Positions 53,552 through 63,156 of a DNA stretch of 64,000 bases are shown one piece after another (position 1 is the first letter of the stretch; each line of letters opens with the position of its first letter). The DNA is from Emcibacter sp. (lineage in GTDB: Bacteria; Pseudomonadota; Alphaproteobacteria; Sphingomonadales; Emcibacteraceae), in NCBI GenBank assembly GCA_021741205.1, contig JAIOYI010000009.1, forward strand, positions 40,397 through 104,396, in the 5' to 3' direction. The translations under genes and the position numbers were made by a program. Below the pieces are notes generated by a model. It was not told where the DNA came from. It did not search any database and saw only the letters and a list, made by a program, of their open reading frames with translations.

Positions 53552-54040
53552 TTAATTCCCTTTTGTCATATCAAAATCAAAGGCTTGGCCTTCTAATAAA
53601 AATATGGTTTCATTTGTAATCGCCTCAAAACCCATAGCCTGATAAAATTTGGAACCAAGGTCATTCCCCTCGTGAACCGCAAGTCGCATATAGGTGGCCT
53701 CACGTTTCTTACCCCGTGCTATGGCTTCAAATGTCAACTTTGCCCCCAGACCCAACCCACGGGCCTTTGAGGTAACAAAAAGATCCTGCACATATATTCC
53801 CGGCAATCCGCGCCATGTGGAAAATTCATAATAATAAAGAATAAATCCAAGTGGCGTATTACCCTGCCAAGCGATGATCGCTTCAAATGCCGGAGGGGTA
53901 GCAAAACCGAATTTTGCAAGGGCTTCAATGCTACCCTTAAAGTCTTTTTCCTTCCCCAAACCATGGGCAAGCTGCTTTAGGAAATCAAATAGAATGGACG
54001 CATCCTTCTTTTCCGCTACGCTTAAATTAATATTTTCCAT
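53552..54040 (-). CDS. GNAT-family N-acetyltransferase
   Basis: IYVQDLFVTSKARGLGLGAKLTFEAIARGKKR, YQAMGFEAI. Confidence 0.9.
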   Translation of the reverse strand: MENINLSVAEKKDASILFDFLKQLAHGLGKEKDFKGSIEALAKFGFATPPAFEAIIAWQGNTPLGFILYYYEFSTWRGLPGIYVQDLFVTSKARGLGLGAKLTFEAIARGKKREATYMRLAVHEGNDLGSKFYQAMGFEAITNETIFLLEGQAFDFDMTKGN

Positions 54041-54228
54041 ATGTTTTAAATTCTTATCCTAATGACAGTCTTTTAAAGCGATATCAGTTTTTATATCTGT
54101 GATTATCGCCCAATCAACGCCCTCATATTATCATACCTGATTAATAAAATTTTTCAGCATTCATTTTGAGCTTGCCGAAATTGTTTTTCGTCATTACATT
54201 CTCCTAAATAATATTAAAAAAAGCAATC

Positions 54229-55260
54229 ATGATTTTAATGAATGATAATATGATTAAAAATGATGAAATAGAAATTGAAGAAAAATCAAATCAAAAATCC
54301 ATTGACATAAACCGTGTCGCTTGGGATTTGGATTGGAATTTACTTCGGACTTTCATGGTCATCGCACAAGAAAACAGCATAACCAAAGCGGCAAAATGCC
54401 TCAATTTAAAACAACCCTCCATCAGTAATGCGTTAAAAAGACTGGAAACAAAGCTTGGCTGTCAGTTGGCGGAAAGAGGGCCACGCAATTTCAAGATGAC
54501 CCATAATGGCGAGGCTTTATATCTTGAATGCAAGGAACTTTTTGGCACCATAGGTCGCTTGACTAATATCATACAAGATACCCATGAAAATGTTCAGGGC
54601 CACATTCAAATTGTCATGGCCAGTCATGTCATGACCCCAATATTGGATCAAACACTTCGTTATTTTCATGAGAAAAACCCGCAGGCTACTTTTTCAATTT
54701 CAGTCAGGGGGAGTCAGGAAGTTATTGATGCCATTCAAGAAAAACAAGCAACACTTGGCATATGTTTGATGAAAGAGCCCCTTGAAGGCCTAAAAACTCA
54801 GCTATTTTATCGCGAACATTTTGGTTTTTTTTGCGGGGTACCTCATCCTCTTTACGGCAAAAAGAATATATCCATTGCCGACCTTAGAGGTCAACAAAGG
54901 GTTACTTTTTATACAGATCAATTAGGGGATGTTTTGCATCCGATCGCCGTTCTGACTGGACAGGCACAACTGAGCAATACGGTGACAGGTGTTTCAAATA
55001 ATCTTGAAGAGGTACGTCGTATGATCATGGCAGGATTAGGCATTGGCCCCCTGCCCATTCATGTGGTTGAAAGAGACGTTCTCAATGGGCGGTTATGGCG
55101 ACTAATACCAGACGATCCTCCAACCGCTATTGATGTTTTCACACTTCAAAATCCAAAGTCAATTTTGAATGCAGCGGAAAAAAAATTCTTAAAAATACTC
55201 GATCAAAATATCCTTAGTATACCAATCGCCGAACGTACTTACGGTAATTCCATTAAATAA
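54229..55260 (+). CDS. LysR-family transcriptional regulator
   Basis: NLLRTFMVIAQENSITKAAKCLNLKQPSISNALKRLETKLGCQLAER. Confidence 0.93.
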   Translation: MILMNDNMIKNDEIEIEEKSNQKSIDINRVAWDLDWNLLRTFMVIAQENSITKAAKCLNLKQPSISNALKRLETKLGCQLAERGPRNFKMTHNGEALYLECKELFGTIGRLTNIIQDTHENVQGHIQIVMASHVMTPILDQTLRYFHEKNPQATFSISVRGSQEVIDAIQEKQATLGICLMKEPLEGLKTQLFYREHFGFFCGVPHPLYGKKNISIADLRGQQRVTFYTDQLGDVLHPIAVLTGQAQLSNTVTGVSNNLEEVRRMIMAGLGIGPLPIHVVERDVLNGRLWRLIPDDPPTAIDVFTLQNPKSILNAAEKKFLKILDQNILSIPIAERTYGNSIK

Positions 55261-55278
55261 TAAGCGGATTGAAATTTT

Positions 55279-56613
55279 ATGTCTCATTTATTTTATCAAA
55301 CCCGTCAACGTCGCCCTCTGCTCCATCATGCTGAAGGCATCTATATATGGGACGTAAACGGCAAAAGATATATTGACGGCTCCAGTGGAGCCATGGTTTC
55401 TAATATTGGTCATAGCAACCCCAATGTTCTTGAAGCAATGAAGGTTCAAATGGGCAAATCAACCTTTGGTTACCGTCTCCATTTTGAAAATGAGCCTGCC
55501 GAGAAACTCGCCGAAAAAGTAGCCGAACTTAGCCCATCTGAGCATAATAAAGTTTTTTTTGTGTCAGGAGGATCAGAGGCCGTAGAAAGTACCGTTAAAC
55601 TCGCCCGTCAATACGCCTATTCTCGAGGTGATGTTAACCGCTGGCGCGTTATTTCGCGGTCTCCTTCTTATCATGGGGCAACATTGGGCGCTCTATCGCT
55701 AACATCCTACAAACCTCTGAATGAGCCATTCCGCCCCATGTTATTGGATATGCCTAAGATCCCAGCACCTAGATGTTATCTGGACAATGACAGCTTAACC
55801 GATAAGGAAAGAGGTATTCGGTATGCCAACATGCTTCGAGATAAAATTCTTGAGGTTGGGCCAGAGAGTGTGCTTGCCTTCATTATGGAACCCGTTGGGG
55901 GAGCATCCACTGGCGCCTTGGTAGCTCCAGATAGTTATTACGGCAGAATTCGTGAGATTTGCGATGAATTTGGCGTTCTGCTTATCTATGATGAAGTCAT
56001 GACCGGAGTAGGTCGAACGGGAAAATTTCTTGCCGCAGAACATTATAATATCAATCCTGATATTATCGCCACCGCCAAAGGTTTTGGCGCAGGCTATATC
56101 CCCTTAGGGGCTATGACAGCTCAACAATATATTGTTGATGTCGTGCTGGATGCGGGTGGCTTCCAACATGGTTTTACCTATGCCGGAAATCCGATTGCAT
56201 GTGCCACCGGACTTGCGGTTATTAATGAAATTTATACTCAGAATATGATGGAAAATACCACCAAAGTTGGCGCAGAACTCATCACAGGTTTGCGCAGCCT
56301 CATGAAAAGATTTCCCTTCATTGGTGATGTACGTGGCAAGGGGCTTCTGACGGCCTTTGAACTGGTCAGTGACCGAGAAACCATGTCTCCCCTACCCGCC
56401 AGTTTAAATGCTTTCAGCCTACTTGTGGAACTCGCTTACAATCGTGGACTGATCATTTATTCAAGACGGTCCAGAGACGGCATTGAGGGCGATCATTTCC
56501 TTGTATGCCCACCCATGATCACCACATCAGCACAAATCACAGACATTCTCAGTATTTTGGAAGACAGCCTGTTGGAACTTGCCACAACACTGAAGTTACC
56601 CATCATTAATTAA
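55279..56613 (+). CDS. Class III aminotransferase (PLP)
   Basis: YIDGSSGAMVSNIGHSNPNV, FFVSGGSEAVEST, LLIYDEVMTGVGRTGK, TAKGFGAGYIPLGAM. Confidence 0.93.
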   Translation: MSHLFYQTRQRRPLLHHAEGIYIWDVNGKRYIDGSSGAMVSNIGHSNPNVLEAMKVQMGKSTFGYRLHFENEPAEKLAEKVAELSPSEHNKVFFVSGGSEAVESTVKLARQYAYSRGDVNRWRVISRSPSYHGATLGALSLTSYKPLNEPFRPMLLDMPKIPAPRCYLDNDSLTDKERGIRYANMLRDKILEVGPESVLAFIMEPVGGASTGALVAPDSYYGRIREICDEFGVLLIYDEVMTGVGRTGKFLAAEHYNINPDIIATAKGFGAGYIPLGAMTAQQYIVDVVLDAGGFQHGFTYAGNPIACATGLAVINEIYTQNMMENTTKVGAELITGLRSLMKRFPFIGDVRGKGLLTAFELVSDRETMSPLPASLNAFSLLVELAYNRGLIIYSRRSRDGIEGDHFLVCPPMITTSAQITDILSILEDSLLELATTLKLPIIN

Positions 56614-56627
56614 TCAAGGAATATGAC

Positions 56628-58103
56628 ATGAATAATAATAACGATAAGACAGAAGATATTCCGTTATGGGTTGCCTTATTACCTCTTGCCATTTTAATGA
56701 CTTTACTAGCGGGTGCGGTCAGTATCTTTGGCGATAATGCATCATCTGGTCCCAGTCAGATCAGTCTGATTATTGCTGCAGGCGTCACCTGTGTCATAGG
56801 ATTAGTCCGAGGGCAAAAATGGAAAGACCTTGAGGGTGCCATCGTTGAAGGTATCATGCATGCCATGCCGGCCTGTCTCATTCTGCTCATGATCGGATCT
56901 CTTATTGGGAGCTGGATGTTATCGGGAACCGCCCCAGCCATTATTCATCTTGGGCTAGGAATACTTGATCCTGCTTGGTTTTATCCTGCGACTATGATTG
57001 TTTGCGCTCTTGTATCCGTATCAATTGGCAGTTCTTGGACGACGGCCGCAACGGTGGGGTTGGCGCTGATCGGTATTGCTCATATTCTTGGTTTACCAGT
57101 AGAGATTACCGCGGGTGCTGTTATTTCGGGAGCATATTTTGGCGATAAAATGTCCCCCTTATCAGATAGTACTAATCTTGCCCCAGCCATGGTTGGTGTG
57201 GATCTGTTCGTTCATATCAAACACATGCTCTGGACAACGGGGCCGTCTTTTATCCTTTCGCTCATGCTTTTTGTCTGGCTCGGCTGGAATAATGGAAATA
57301 TTGTTGTTGAGGGCAACAGTATCGAGACTGCACGTACCTTACTTGAAAAAAACTACGCATTGGGTTTTCCAGCATTTATTCCATTGATACTGCTTCTTAT
57401 TTTATCCATCAAAAAGGTTCCAGCTCTTCCTACCATTGCGTTTGGTGCTGTGGCAGGATGTCTCGTAGCCGCCCTATATCAAACCGATGCCACACGTCAT
57501 TTCGGTGATGCGGCGGGTGATCTTTCCAATGCAACTGGAATTATCAAGGGCATATGGATATCTGTTGCAACCGGCTATGAGGCGAATACTGGTGATGTGG
57601 CATTAGATCAGCTTCTCTCCAGAGGCGGCATGAGCAGTATGCTCAATTCGGTTTGGCTTATCATTTCTGCTATGTGTTTTGGCGGATCAATGGAATGTAC
57701 TGGACTTTTAAGTCGTATTGTTCACACCGCCCTAAAAGGGGTGCATGGGACAGGCTCGCTCATCATCACAACCGTACTGACCTCGATTGGCATGAATATC
57801 ATCGCCGCTGATCAGTATATTGCCATCGTCCTGCCAGGCAGAATGTATCAAATGGAATTTAAGCGGCGCAACCTCGCCCCAGAAAATCTATCTCGCACAT
57901 TGGAGGATGCAGGAACTATGACATCCGCTCTTGTACCTTGGAACACATGCGGTGTGTTTATGGCAACGACCCTTGGCGTACCAACATTTCATTATTTACC
58001 CTATGCCTTTCTCAATCTTTTCAACCCGATCATTGCCATTATCTATGGCATTTTCAATATTCGTATCACAATGCTCGAGGAAACAGTCCCACAGGAGTCT
58101 TAA
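56628..58103 (+). CDS. Na+/H+ antiporter NhaC-family transporter
   Basis: VISGAYFGDKMSPLSDSTNLAPAMVGVDLFVHIKHMLWTTGP; multiple TMs. Confidence 0.92.
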   Translation: MNNNNDKTEDIPLWVALLPLAILMTLLAGAVSIFGDNASSGPSQISLIIAAGVTCVIGLVRGQKWKDLEGAIVEGIMHAMPACLILLMIGSLIGSWMLSGTAPAIIHLGLGILDPAWFYPATMIVCALVSVSIGSSWTTAATVGLALIGIAHILGLPVEITAGAVISGAYFGDKMSPLSDSTNLAPAMVGVDLFVHIKHMLWTTGPSFILSLMLFVWLGWNNGNIVVEGNSIETARTLLEKNYALGFPAFIPLILLLILSIKKVPALPTIAFGAVAGCLVAALYQTDATRHFGDAAGDLSNATGIIKGIWISVATGYEANTGDVALDQLLSRGGMSSMLNSVWLIISAMCFGGSMECTGLLSRIVHTALKGVHGTGSLIITTVLTSIGMNIIAADQYIAIVLPGRMYQMEFKRRNLAPENLSRTLEDAGTMTSALVPWNTCGVFMATTLGVPTFHYLPYAFLNLFNPIIAIIYGIFNIRITMLEETVPQES

Positions 58104-58210
58104 AGTCCATAATTTAAATGGTGTCTAATGAATAATTTTCCTGCCTAGATGACTCTATTCAACAAGTATGTTAATTTTTTTATATTATATTATTAAGATG
58201 TGAGATAAAA

Positions 58211-58660
58211 ATGAGACAAATTCTATTACCTCCCGTATTGCTTGCCCTTTGCCTAATGGCTATTGCAGGCACGCATTATTTCCTAAAAGATAATTATATT
58301 TTAGTCCAAGGCTCTTTCAAATTCGTTGGTTATGGATTGATTCTGGTCGGTATTTCTTTACCCATTTGGGGGGCGAGACTATTTCGGCATTATAAGACCA
58401 ACATAATACCTTATAAAAATCCTGACCGCATGGTAACCTCTGGTCCCTTTCAATTTTCCCGCAATCCCATGTATCTTGGTATGTTTATTCTTCTTATTGG
58501 AGTTGCTATTTCTTACGGCAACATAATGGGCTTTATATTTCCAATTATTTATTTCTCTGTGGCTCATTTCTGGTATATTCCTTTTGAAGAAGAAAAGATG
58601 TTAGATGCCTTTGGTGATGAATTTCTGACCTACAAAACCAAGGTAAGGCGCTGGCTCTAG
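58211..58660 (+). CDS. Isoprenylcysteine carboxyl methyltransferase-like membrane protein
   Basis: MVTSGPFQFSRNPMYLGMFILLIGVAI, FEEEKMLDAFGDEFLTYKTKVRRWL. Confidence 0.9.
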   Translation: MRQILLPPVLLALCLMAIAGTHYFLKDNYILVQGSFKFVGYGLILVGISLPIWGARLFRHYKTNIIPYKNPDRMVTSGPFQFSRNPMYLGMFILLIGVAISYGNIMGFIFPIIYFSVAHFWYIPFEEEKMLDAFGDEFLTYKTKVRRWL

Positions 58661-58702
58661 TGATTAATTTTAAATCTTACTAAACTTAAGAAAGACATTT
58701 AA

Positions 58703-60019
58703 ATGACTTCAGTATTTTATCGGGGCGTAACAGAGACTTACCCTAAGGCCATGCGGTCCGATGGCATGTATATTTTTGATGAAACGGGCAAAAAATATTT
58801 GGATATGAGCGGAGGTGCCGCCGTTTCCTGTCTTGGCCACCAACATCCAAAAGTCATCGAGGCCTTATGCCAGCAAATCAAAACCATGGCCTTTGCCCAT
58901 ACGGGCTTTTTCACCAATGAACCCCAAGAGAAACTCGCCCAAATGCTTGCGGCAAGGTTTGGTGAAAAAGAGGCGCGGGTTTATTTCACATCGGGTGGTT
59001 CAGAGGCCAATGAAACCGCCTTTAAAATTGCTTGGCAATATTGGCGGGCAAAGGGTCAAGAGAGCAAGAAAAAAATCATCGCTAGAAATTTCAGCTATCA
59101 CGGCAGCACCTATGCAACATTGTCCATTGGTGGCAGCCTAAGACGGCGGGTTGTGGGCGATGTTTTGTTGGAGTGGCCAAGAATTGATCCCTGCTATGCC
59201 TACCGCAACCAACTTCCCCATGAATCAGAGGAAGAATACGGCCTTCGGGCAGCAAACAGCCTTGAGGCAACAATTTTAAAAGAAGGTGCTGAAAATATTG
59301 CAGCCTTTATCGTTGAGCCCGTTGTGGGAACAACCATTGGCTGCGTTCCTGCGGCAAAGGGCTATTTCAAAAGAATTCGCGCCATTTGCGACCAATATGA
59401 TATTTTGCTTATTTCCGATGAAATCATGTGTGGAACGGGACGTGTGGGCAGCTTCTTTGCCTATGAACAGGAGGATTTCCTCCCTGATATGGTAACCCTT
59501 GCCAAGGGTATCGGCGGCGGTTATCAACCGCTTGCAGCAACCATTGTCCGCCATCATATCCATGATTTCTTTGTCACAAGTGGCAAGGGATTTGATCATG
59601 GCCATACCTATGTTGGTCATGCAAGCGCCTGTGCGGCGGGCTGTGCGGTTTTGACCACTATCGATGAGGATAATTTACTGGCTAATGTCAGAAGCAAAGG
59701 TGAAATGCTGCAACAGAAACTGGAAGAAGCCTTTAAGGATCATCCCCATATTGGAGATATTCGGGGGCGAGGCTTATTCAGAGCTATTGAAATTGTTGCC
59801 GACAAAAAAACCAAGCAACCCTTTCCAGACGATGCCAATATCACGAAAAAGCTGAAACAGGCGGCCATGAAACATGGATTAATCTGTTTCCCGTGCAGTG
59901 GTTCAACAAAGGATAATCTTGGCAGCTGTATTATGTTCGCCCCACCCTTTATATTGGAGGAAAGTCATCTTGATGAATTAATGGGGAAATTGCACGCCAT
60001 ACTCAAAGATGTGCTGTAG
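58703..60019 (+). CDS. Class III aminotransferase (PLP), second copy type
   Basis: YLDMSGGAAVSCLGHQHPKV, YFTSGGSEANETAFKIAWQY, LLISDEIMCGTGRVGSF, LAKGIGGGYQPL. Confidence 0.93.
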   Translation: MTSVFYRGVTETYPKAMRSDGMYIFDETGKKYLDMSGGAAVSCLGHQHPKVIEALCQQIKTMAFAHTGFFTNEPQEKLAQMLAARFGEKEARVYFTSGGSEANETAFKIAWQYWRAKGQESKKKIIARNFSYHGSTYATLSIGGSLRRRVVGDVLLEWPRIDPCYAYRNQLPHESEEEYGLRAANSLEATILKEGAENIAAFIVEPVVGTTIGCVPAAKGYFKRIRAICDQYDILLISDEIMCGTGRVGSFFAYEQEDFLPDMVTLAKGIGGGYQPLAATIVRHHIHDFFVTSGKGFDHGHTYVGHASACAAGCAVLTTIDEDNLLANVRSKGEMLQQKLEEAFKDHPHIGDIRGRGLFRAIEIVADKKTKQPFPDDANITKKLKQAAMKHGLICFPCSGSTKDNLGSCIMFAPPFILEESHLDELMGKLHAILKDVL

Positions 60020-60846
60020 TGACAACACCCTTTATCATCATGTCAGCGCCCAATGGGGCCAGACGCCAGAAATCAGACCACCCAAGCTTGCCCCTAACGC
60101 CCCATGAATTGGCCGAATGCGCCGAAGAAATTATGGCGGCGGGGGCGAGTATTTTACATCTTCATGTAAGAGACAATCAGGGCGCCCATTCCTTGGACGT
60201 TGACCGCTACCGTGCGGCAATCACCGCCATTCGGGACGTGGTGGGGGATGATCTCATTATACAGGCTACATCAGAAGCCGTGGGTCAGTATTCCCGCCTT
60301 GAACAGATAGACATGGTCAAACAGCTAAAACCCGAGGCCGTATCCTTGGCACTGCGGGAGCTGGTCCCTAGTGAAGATGAATTAAGCGAATTTGCCGATT
60401 TTATTGATTGGATGAGGCGAGAAAATATTTTTCCCCAGTATATTCTTTATGATGAAGCGGATTACAGACGTTTTCACTCCTACCTGGAACGAGGAATATT
60501 TCAAAATGATCACCCCTTTACCTTATGCGTGCTTGGACGTTATCAGGCCAATTCTTCCGCACAGGACGCAAAATCTGAAGCCCTTAAATTATGCACAACA
60601 GAAGCCAAATTTCCTTGGGCTGTTTGCGGCTTTGGCCTTCATGAAATTGAGGCCATTCATCATGCCGCCCATCATGGGGGGCATATTCGGGTTGGCTTTG
60701 AAAATAATATCTGGAAAGATAAAAAACATTTACTGTCCAATCACTCGGAAATGATCACCCAATGCAAAAAGGCCGCTTTAAAAGAAAATCGCACCATAGC
60801 AACAGCCCATGATGTCAGAAAGACTCTAGATCATAAAAAAGGCTGA
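60019..60846 (+). CDS. BKACE family (beta-keto acid cleavage enzyme, DUF849; 3-keto-5-aminohexanoate cleavage-like)
   Basis: ILHLHVRDNQGAHSLD, HGGHIRVGFENNIW; GTG start overlapping upstream stop (TAGTG). Confidence 0.92.
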   Translation: MTTPFIIMSAPNGARRQKSDHPSLPLTPHELAECAEEIMAAGASILHLHVRDNQGAHSLDVDRYRAAITAIRDVVGDDLIIQATSEAVGQYSRLEQIDMVKQLKPEAVSLALRELVPSEDELSEFADFIDWMRRENIFPQYILYDEADYRRFHSYLERGIFQNDHPFTLCVLGRYQANSSAQDAKSEALKLCTTEAKFPWAVCGFGLHEIEAIHHAAHHGGHIRVGFENNIWKDKKHLLSNHSEMITQCKKAALKENRTIATAHDVRKTLDHKKG

Positions 60847-60874
60847 CGGAATTCCTGCCTTCGCAAGAATGACG
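60842..60874. repeat. REP-like short palindromic intergenic element
   Basis: CTGACGGAATTCCTGCCTTCGCAAGAATGACGA resembles widespread GGATTCCTGCCTTCGCAGGAATGACG-type elements. Confidence 0.5.
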
Positions 60875-60946
60875 AAAAGGGGACGCGGACGCAAGGTCTA
60901 TTGATGGTATCTCAATTTCATCAATAGGTTATGATCCCATCCAAAA

Positions 60947-61177
60947 TTATGATTTTGTATGGGTGCCGTCGCAATAGGGACGCTTTGCGGATTTTCCGCA
61001 GCCACAGGCATAAACCTTACGCGCCTTGTCGAAAATAACCACCTCAGGTGTTATGCCAGATCCCTTGTGGCTGCCATCACAATAGGGGCCGTTCTTGGAT
61101 TTTCCGCACAGGCAAAAGGCTTTCTTCTCGCCTTCCTTTACCTCAATCACAAATGGTTCATTCTGCCAAGTTGACAT
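60947..61177 (-). CDS. Protein with two CDGSH iron-sulfur domains
   Basis: FCLCGKSKNGPYCDGSH and YACGCGKSAKRPYCDGTH. Confidence 0.94.
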   Translation of the reverse strand: MSTWQNEPFVIEVKEGEKKAFCLCGKSKNGPYCDGSHKGSGITPEVVIFDKARKVYACGCGKSAKRPYCDGTHTKS

Positions 61178-61369
61178 GGTTTTCTCCTTAAAAATTTGGC
61201 CATCATAGCATTGTCTTATTTATTATTGAAGGGCTATCTGAAGGCTGTTTTAGAAATCGGGTTGGATAATATGAAGGGGATTTTTAGATATTTTCTAAGA
61301 AATAATTTTAACATCATTCCATATTGGGCTAAAACATCCATAATGCACAGCCCATAAAATAAATATGCC

Positions 61370-61861
61370 ATGAAAGCCCATTATTCCGTGACAGATGAAG
61401 ACCAGATTATCCTTTATATTGATGCCGATGCCTGTCCGGTTAAGGACGAGGCGCTGAAAGTCTCCTACCGTCATAAGCTCAAAGTTTATATTGTCAGCAA
61501 TCAGTGGCTGCGGCTAGAAGTGGGGCCATTGGTGCAAAAAATTGTCGTGCCCGAAGGCGCCGATGCGGCCGATGACTGGATTGCAGACCACATTACCCCC
61601 CGTGATATCGCCGTTACCGCCGATATTCTATTGGCCAAAAGATGTCTTGATAAGGGCGCCATTGCCATAGGCCCCACAGGCAAGATCTTCTCAACGGATA
61701 ATATCGGCATGGCGGTTGCCATGAGGGATCTTAAGGCGCATTTGCGTGAAACGGGTGAAAGCAAGGGCTATAACCCAAGCTTTACCAAGGAAGATAAATC
61801 ACGCTTTCTCAATACCCTTGAAACCGCCATACAGGCAAAATTAAAGGAAATGGGGACGTAA
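61370..61861 (+). CDS. YaiI/YqxD family protein (UPF0178)
   Basis: LYIDADACPVKDEALK, DWIADHITPRDIAVTADILLAKRC. Confidence 0.93.
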   Translation: MKAHYSVTDEDQIILYIDADACPVKDEALKVSYRHKLKVYIVSNQWLRLEVGPLVQKIVVPEGADAADDWIADHITPRDIAVTADILLAKRCLDKGAIAIGPTGKIFSTDNIGMAVAMRDLKAHLRETGESKGYNPSFTKEDKSRFLNTLETAIQAKLKEMGT

Positions 61862-62128
61862 TATAATCTCAAAATAAAACTATGGTGGAAAGGGCAAGAT
61901 GTAGAAGAATGACCTGGGCCGAGGTTGTGGATGTGACTTAAAAGAAGTGATCATTAAACTCATCTGAAAAATAATTTTTATAGGGATATAGGAGTGAAGG
62001 TATAGAGATTCACAGCTCAGATTGTTATTGGCAGGGACTACCATTTCTTTCCGCCTCCTCGCCCCAATCGGCTGGAGGCTTCGGACCCGAAGGGCCGCGC
62101 GGAGCAGCAAAAATCTCTCAAAAGATGC

Positions 62129-63154
62129 TTAACGGGTCTCATCTTTAGAATTATCGAGATTTGAAATTTCTGTTGCCAAAAACTCGCCCCATAATTGGGC
62201 CGTTTCTTTTGTAGGATGTAGTAAGTCCTTAAATTTGCTTTTCTCAGCCATATGGCGCATATTTATATAATTCAAAGAATTATTTTTCAAAAAATTTCTC
62301 ATTACTTGTTCGTAGTTCTTATCATGTTTTGAATACTCATGAACTAATTTATCAAAGGGTAAATCAACAATGATGGGGATCATTTTCATTTGCCGGACTT
62401 TTGCCTCAAATCGAATGAGATTGTTTATTTCACGATTTATTGTTTCCTTTTCAGGTTTATATGCTTTTTCCCATTTATCAAATTGCACTTTGGCGGATTC
62501 TTTATCCCAACTTTCTCGAGGCTTATTTTCTTTCCTTTGGAAAATAGTCCTCATCTTTAATGTTAAGGTTTGAATTAAATGACTTCCGCATCTAAATGGT
62601 AAAGCGGCCTTCAAAATAAGATCCGTTGCTTGGTCAGAATATACCTGAGAGATAGTATCTCCTTGTTCAGCATATAGACCATAATGTAAGAGTTCATTCT
62701 CAAGTGGACTTATTGAATTTTCCCATCGAATTGAGTCATCAACGACAACTGCAAAAGCAGCACCTAAAACGGCATAGCTGCCTTGATAGACTTCTTCTGG
62801 CATGGCAGCTTTAATAATATCTAATGCTAATATTGCCTCTGACACATTCCCTGATGAAAAAGCGATATTAAATGTATCCAGCTTAGGTAGGAGCTTATTT
62901 AATTGCAGTGGACGAAATCCATCTCTCGCATTTGACGCCCCCAGAATAAATATCTTTCTATTAAGAGATTTTTTAATCAGGGATATATTATTCACAAAAT
63001 GTGAGACATCTCTTGTATCACACGTTAAATTATCATTTATTTGTTCTGTATCAATAGTACTGACAAAAGCTTTTGGTGAAAAGCAAACAAAAACGAAACT
63101 CATGATAAGTGTCACACATATAAAATATATAAAAATTCTAACTATTTGAAACAT
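62129..63154 (-). CDS. Membrane-anchored SGNH-like protein, probable partner of MBOAT acyltransferase
   Basis: N-terminal TM, FILGASNARDG nucleophile-like block, LLHPTKE C-terminal His block; adjacent to MBOAT. Confidence 0.65.
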   Translation of the reverse strand: MFQIVRIFIYFICVTLIMSFVFVCFSPKAFVSTIDTEQINDNLTCDTRDVSHFVNNISLIKKSLNRKIFILGASNARDGFRPLQLNKLLPKLDTFNIAFSSGNVSEAILALDIIKAAMPEEVYQGSYAVLGAAFAVVVDDSIRWENSISPLENELLHYGLYAEQGDTISQVYSDQATDLILKAALPFRCGSHLIQTLTLKMRTIFQRKENKPRESWDKESAKVQFDKWEKAYKPEKETINREINNLIRFEAKVRQMKMIPIIVDLPFDKLVHEYSKHDKNYEQVMRNFLKNNSLNYINMRHMAEKSKFKDLLHPTKETAQLWGEFLATEISNLDNSKDETR

Positions 63155-63156
63155 AT

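Noticed and set aside
61880-62110. 76-aa minus-strand ORF MLLRAALRVRSLQPIGARRRKE...
   Set aside because: No domain, biased composition in a GC-shifted intergenic gap; reported only as an anomalous patch
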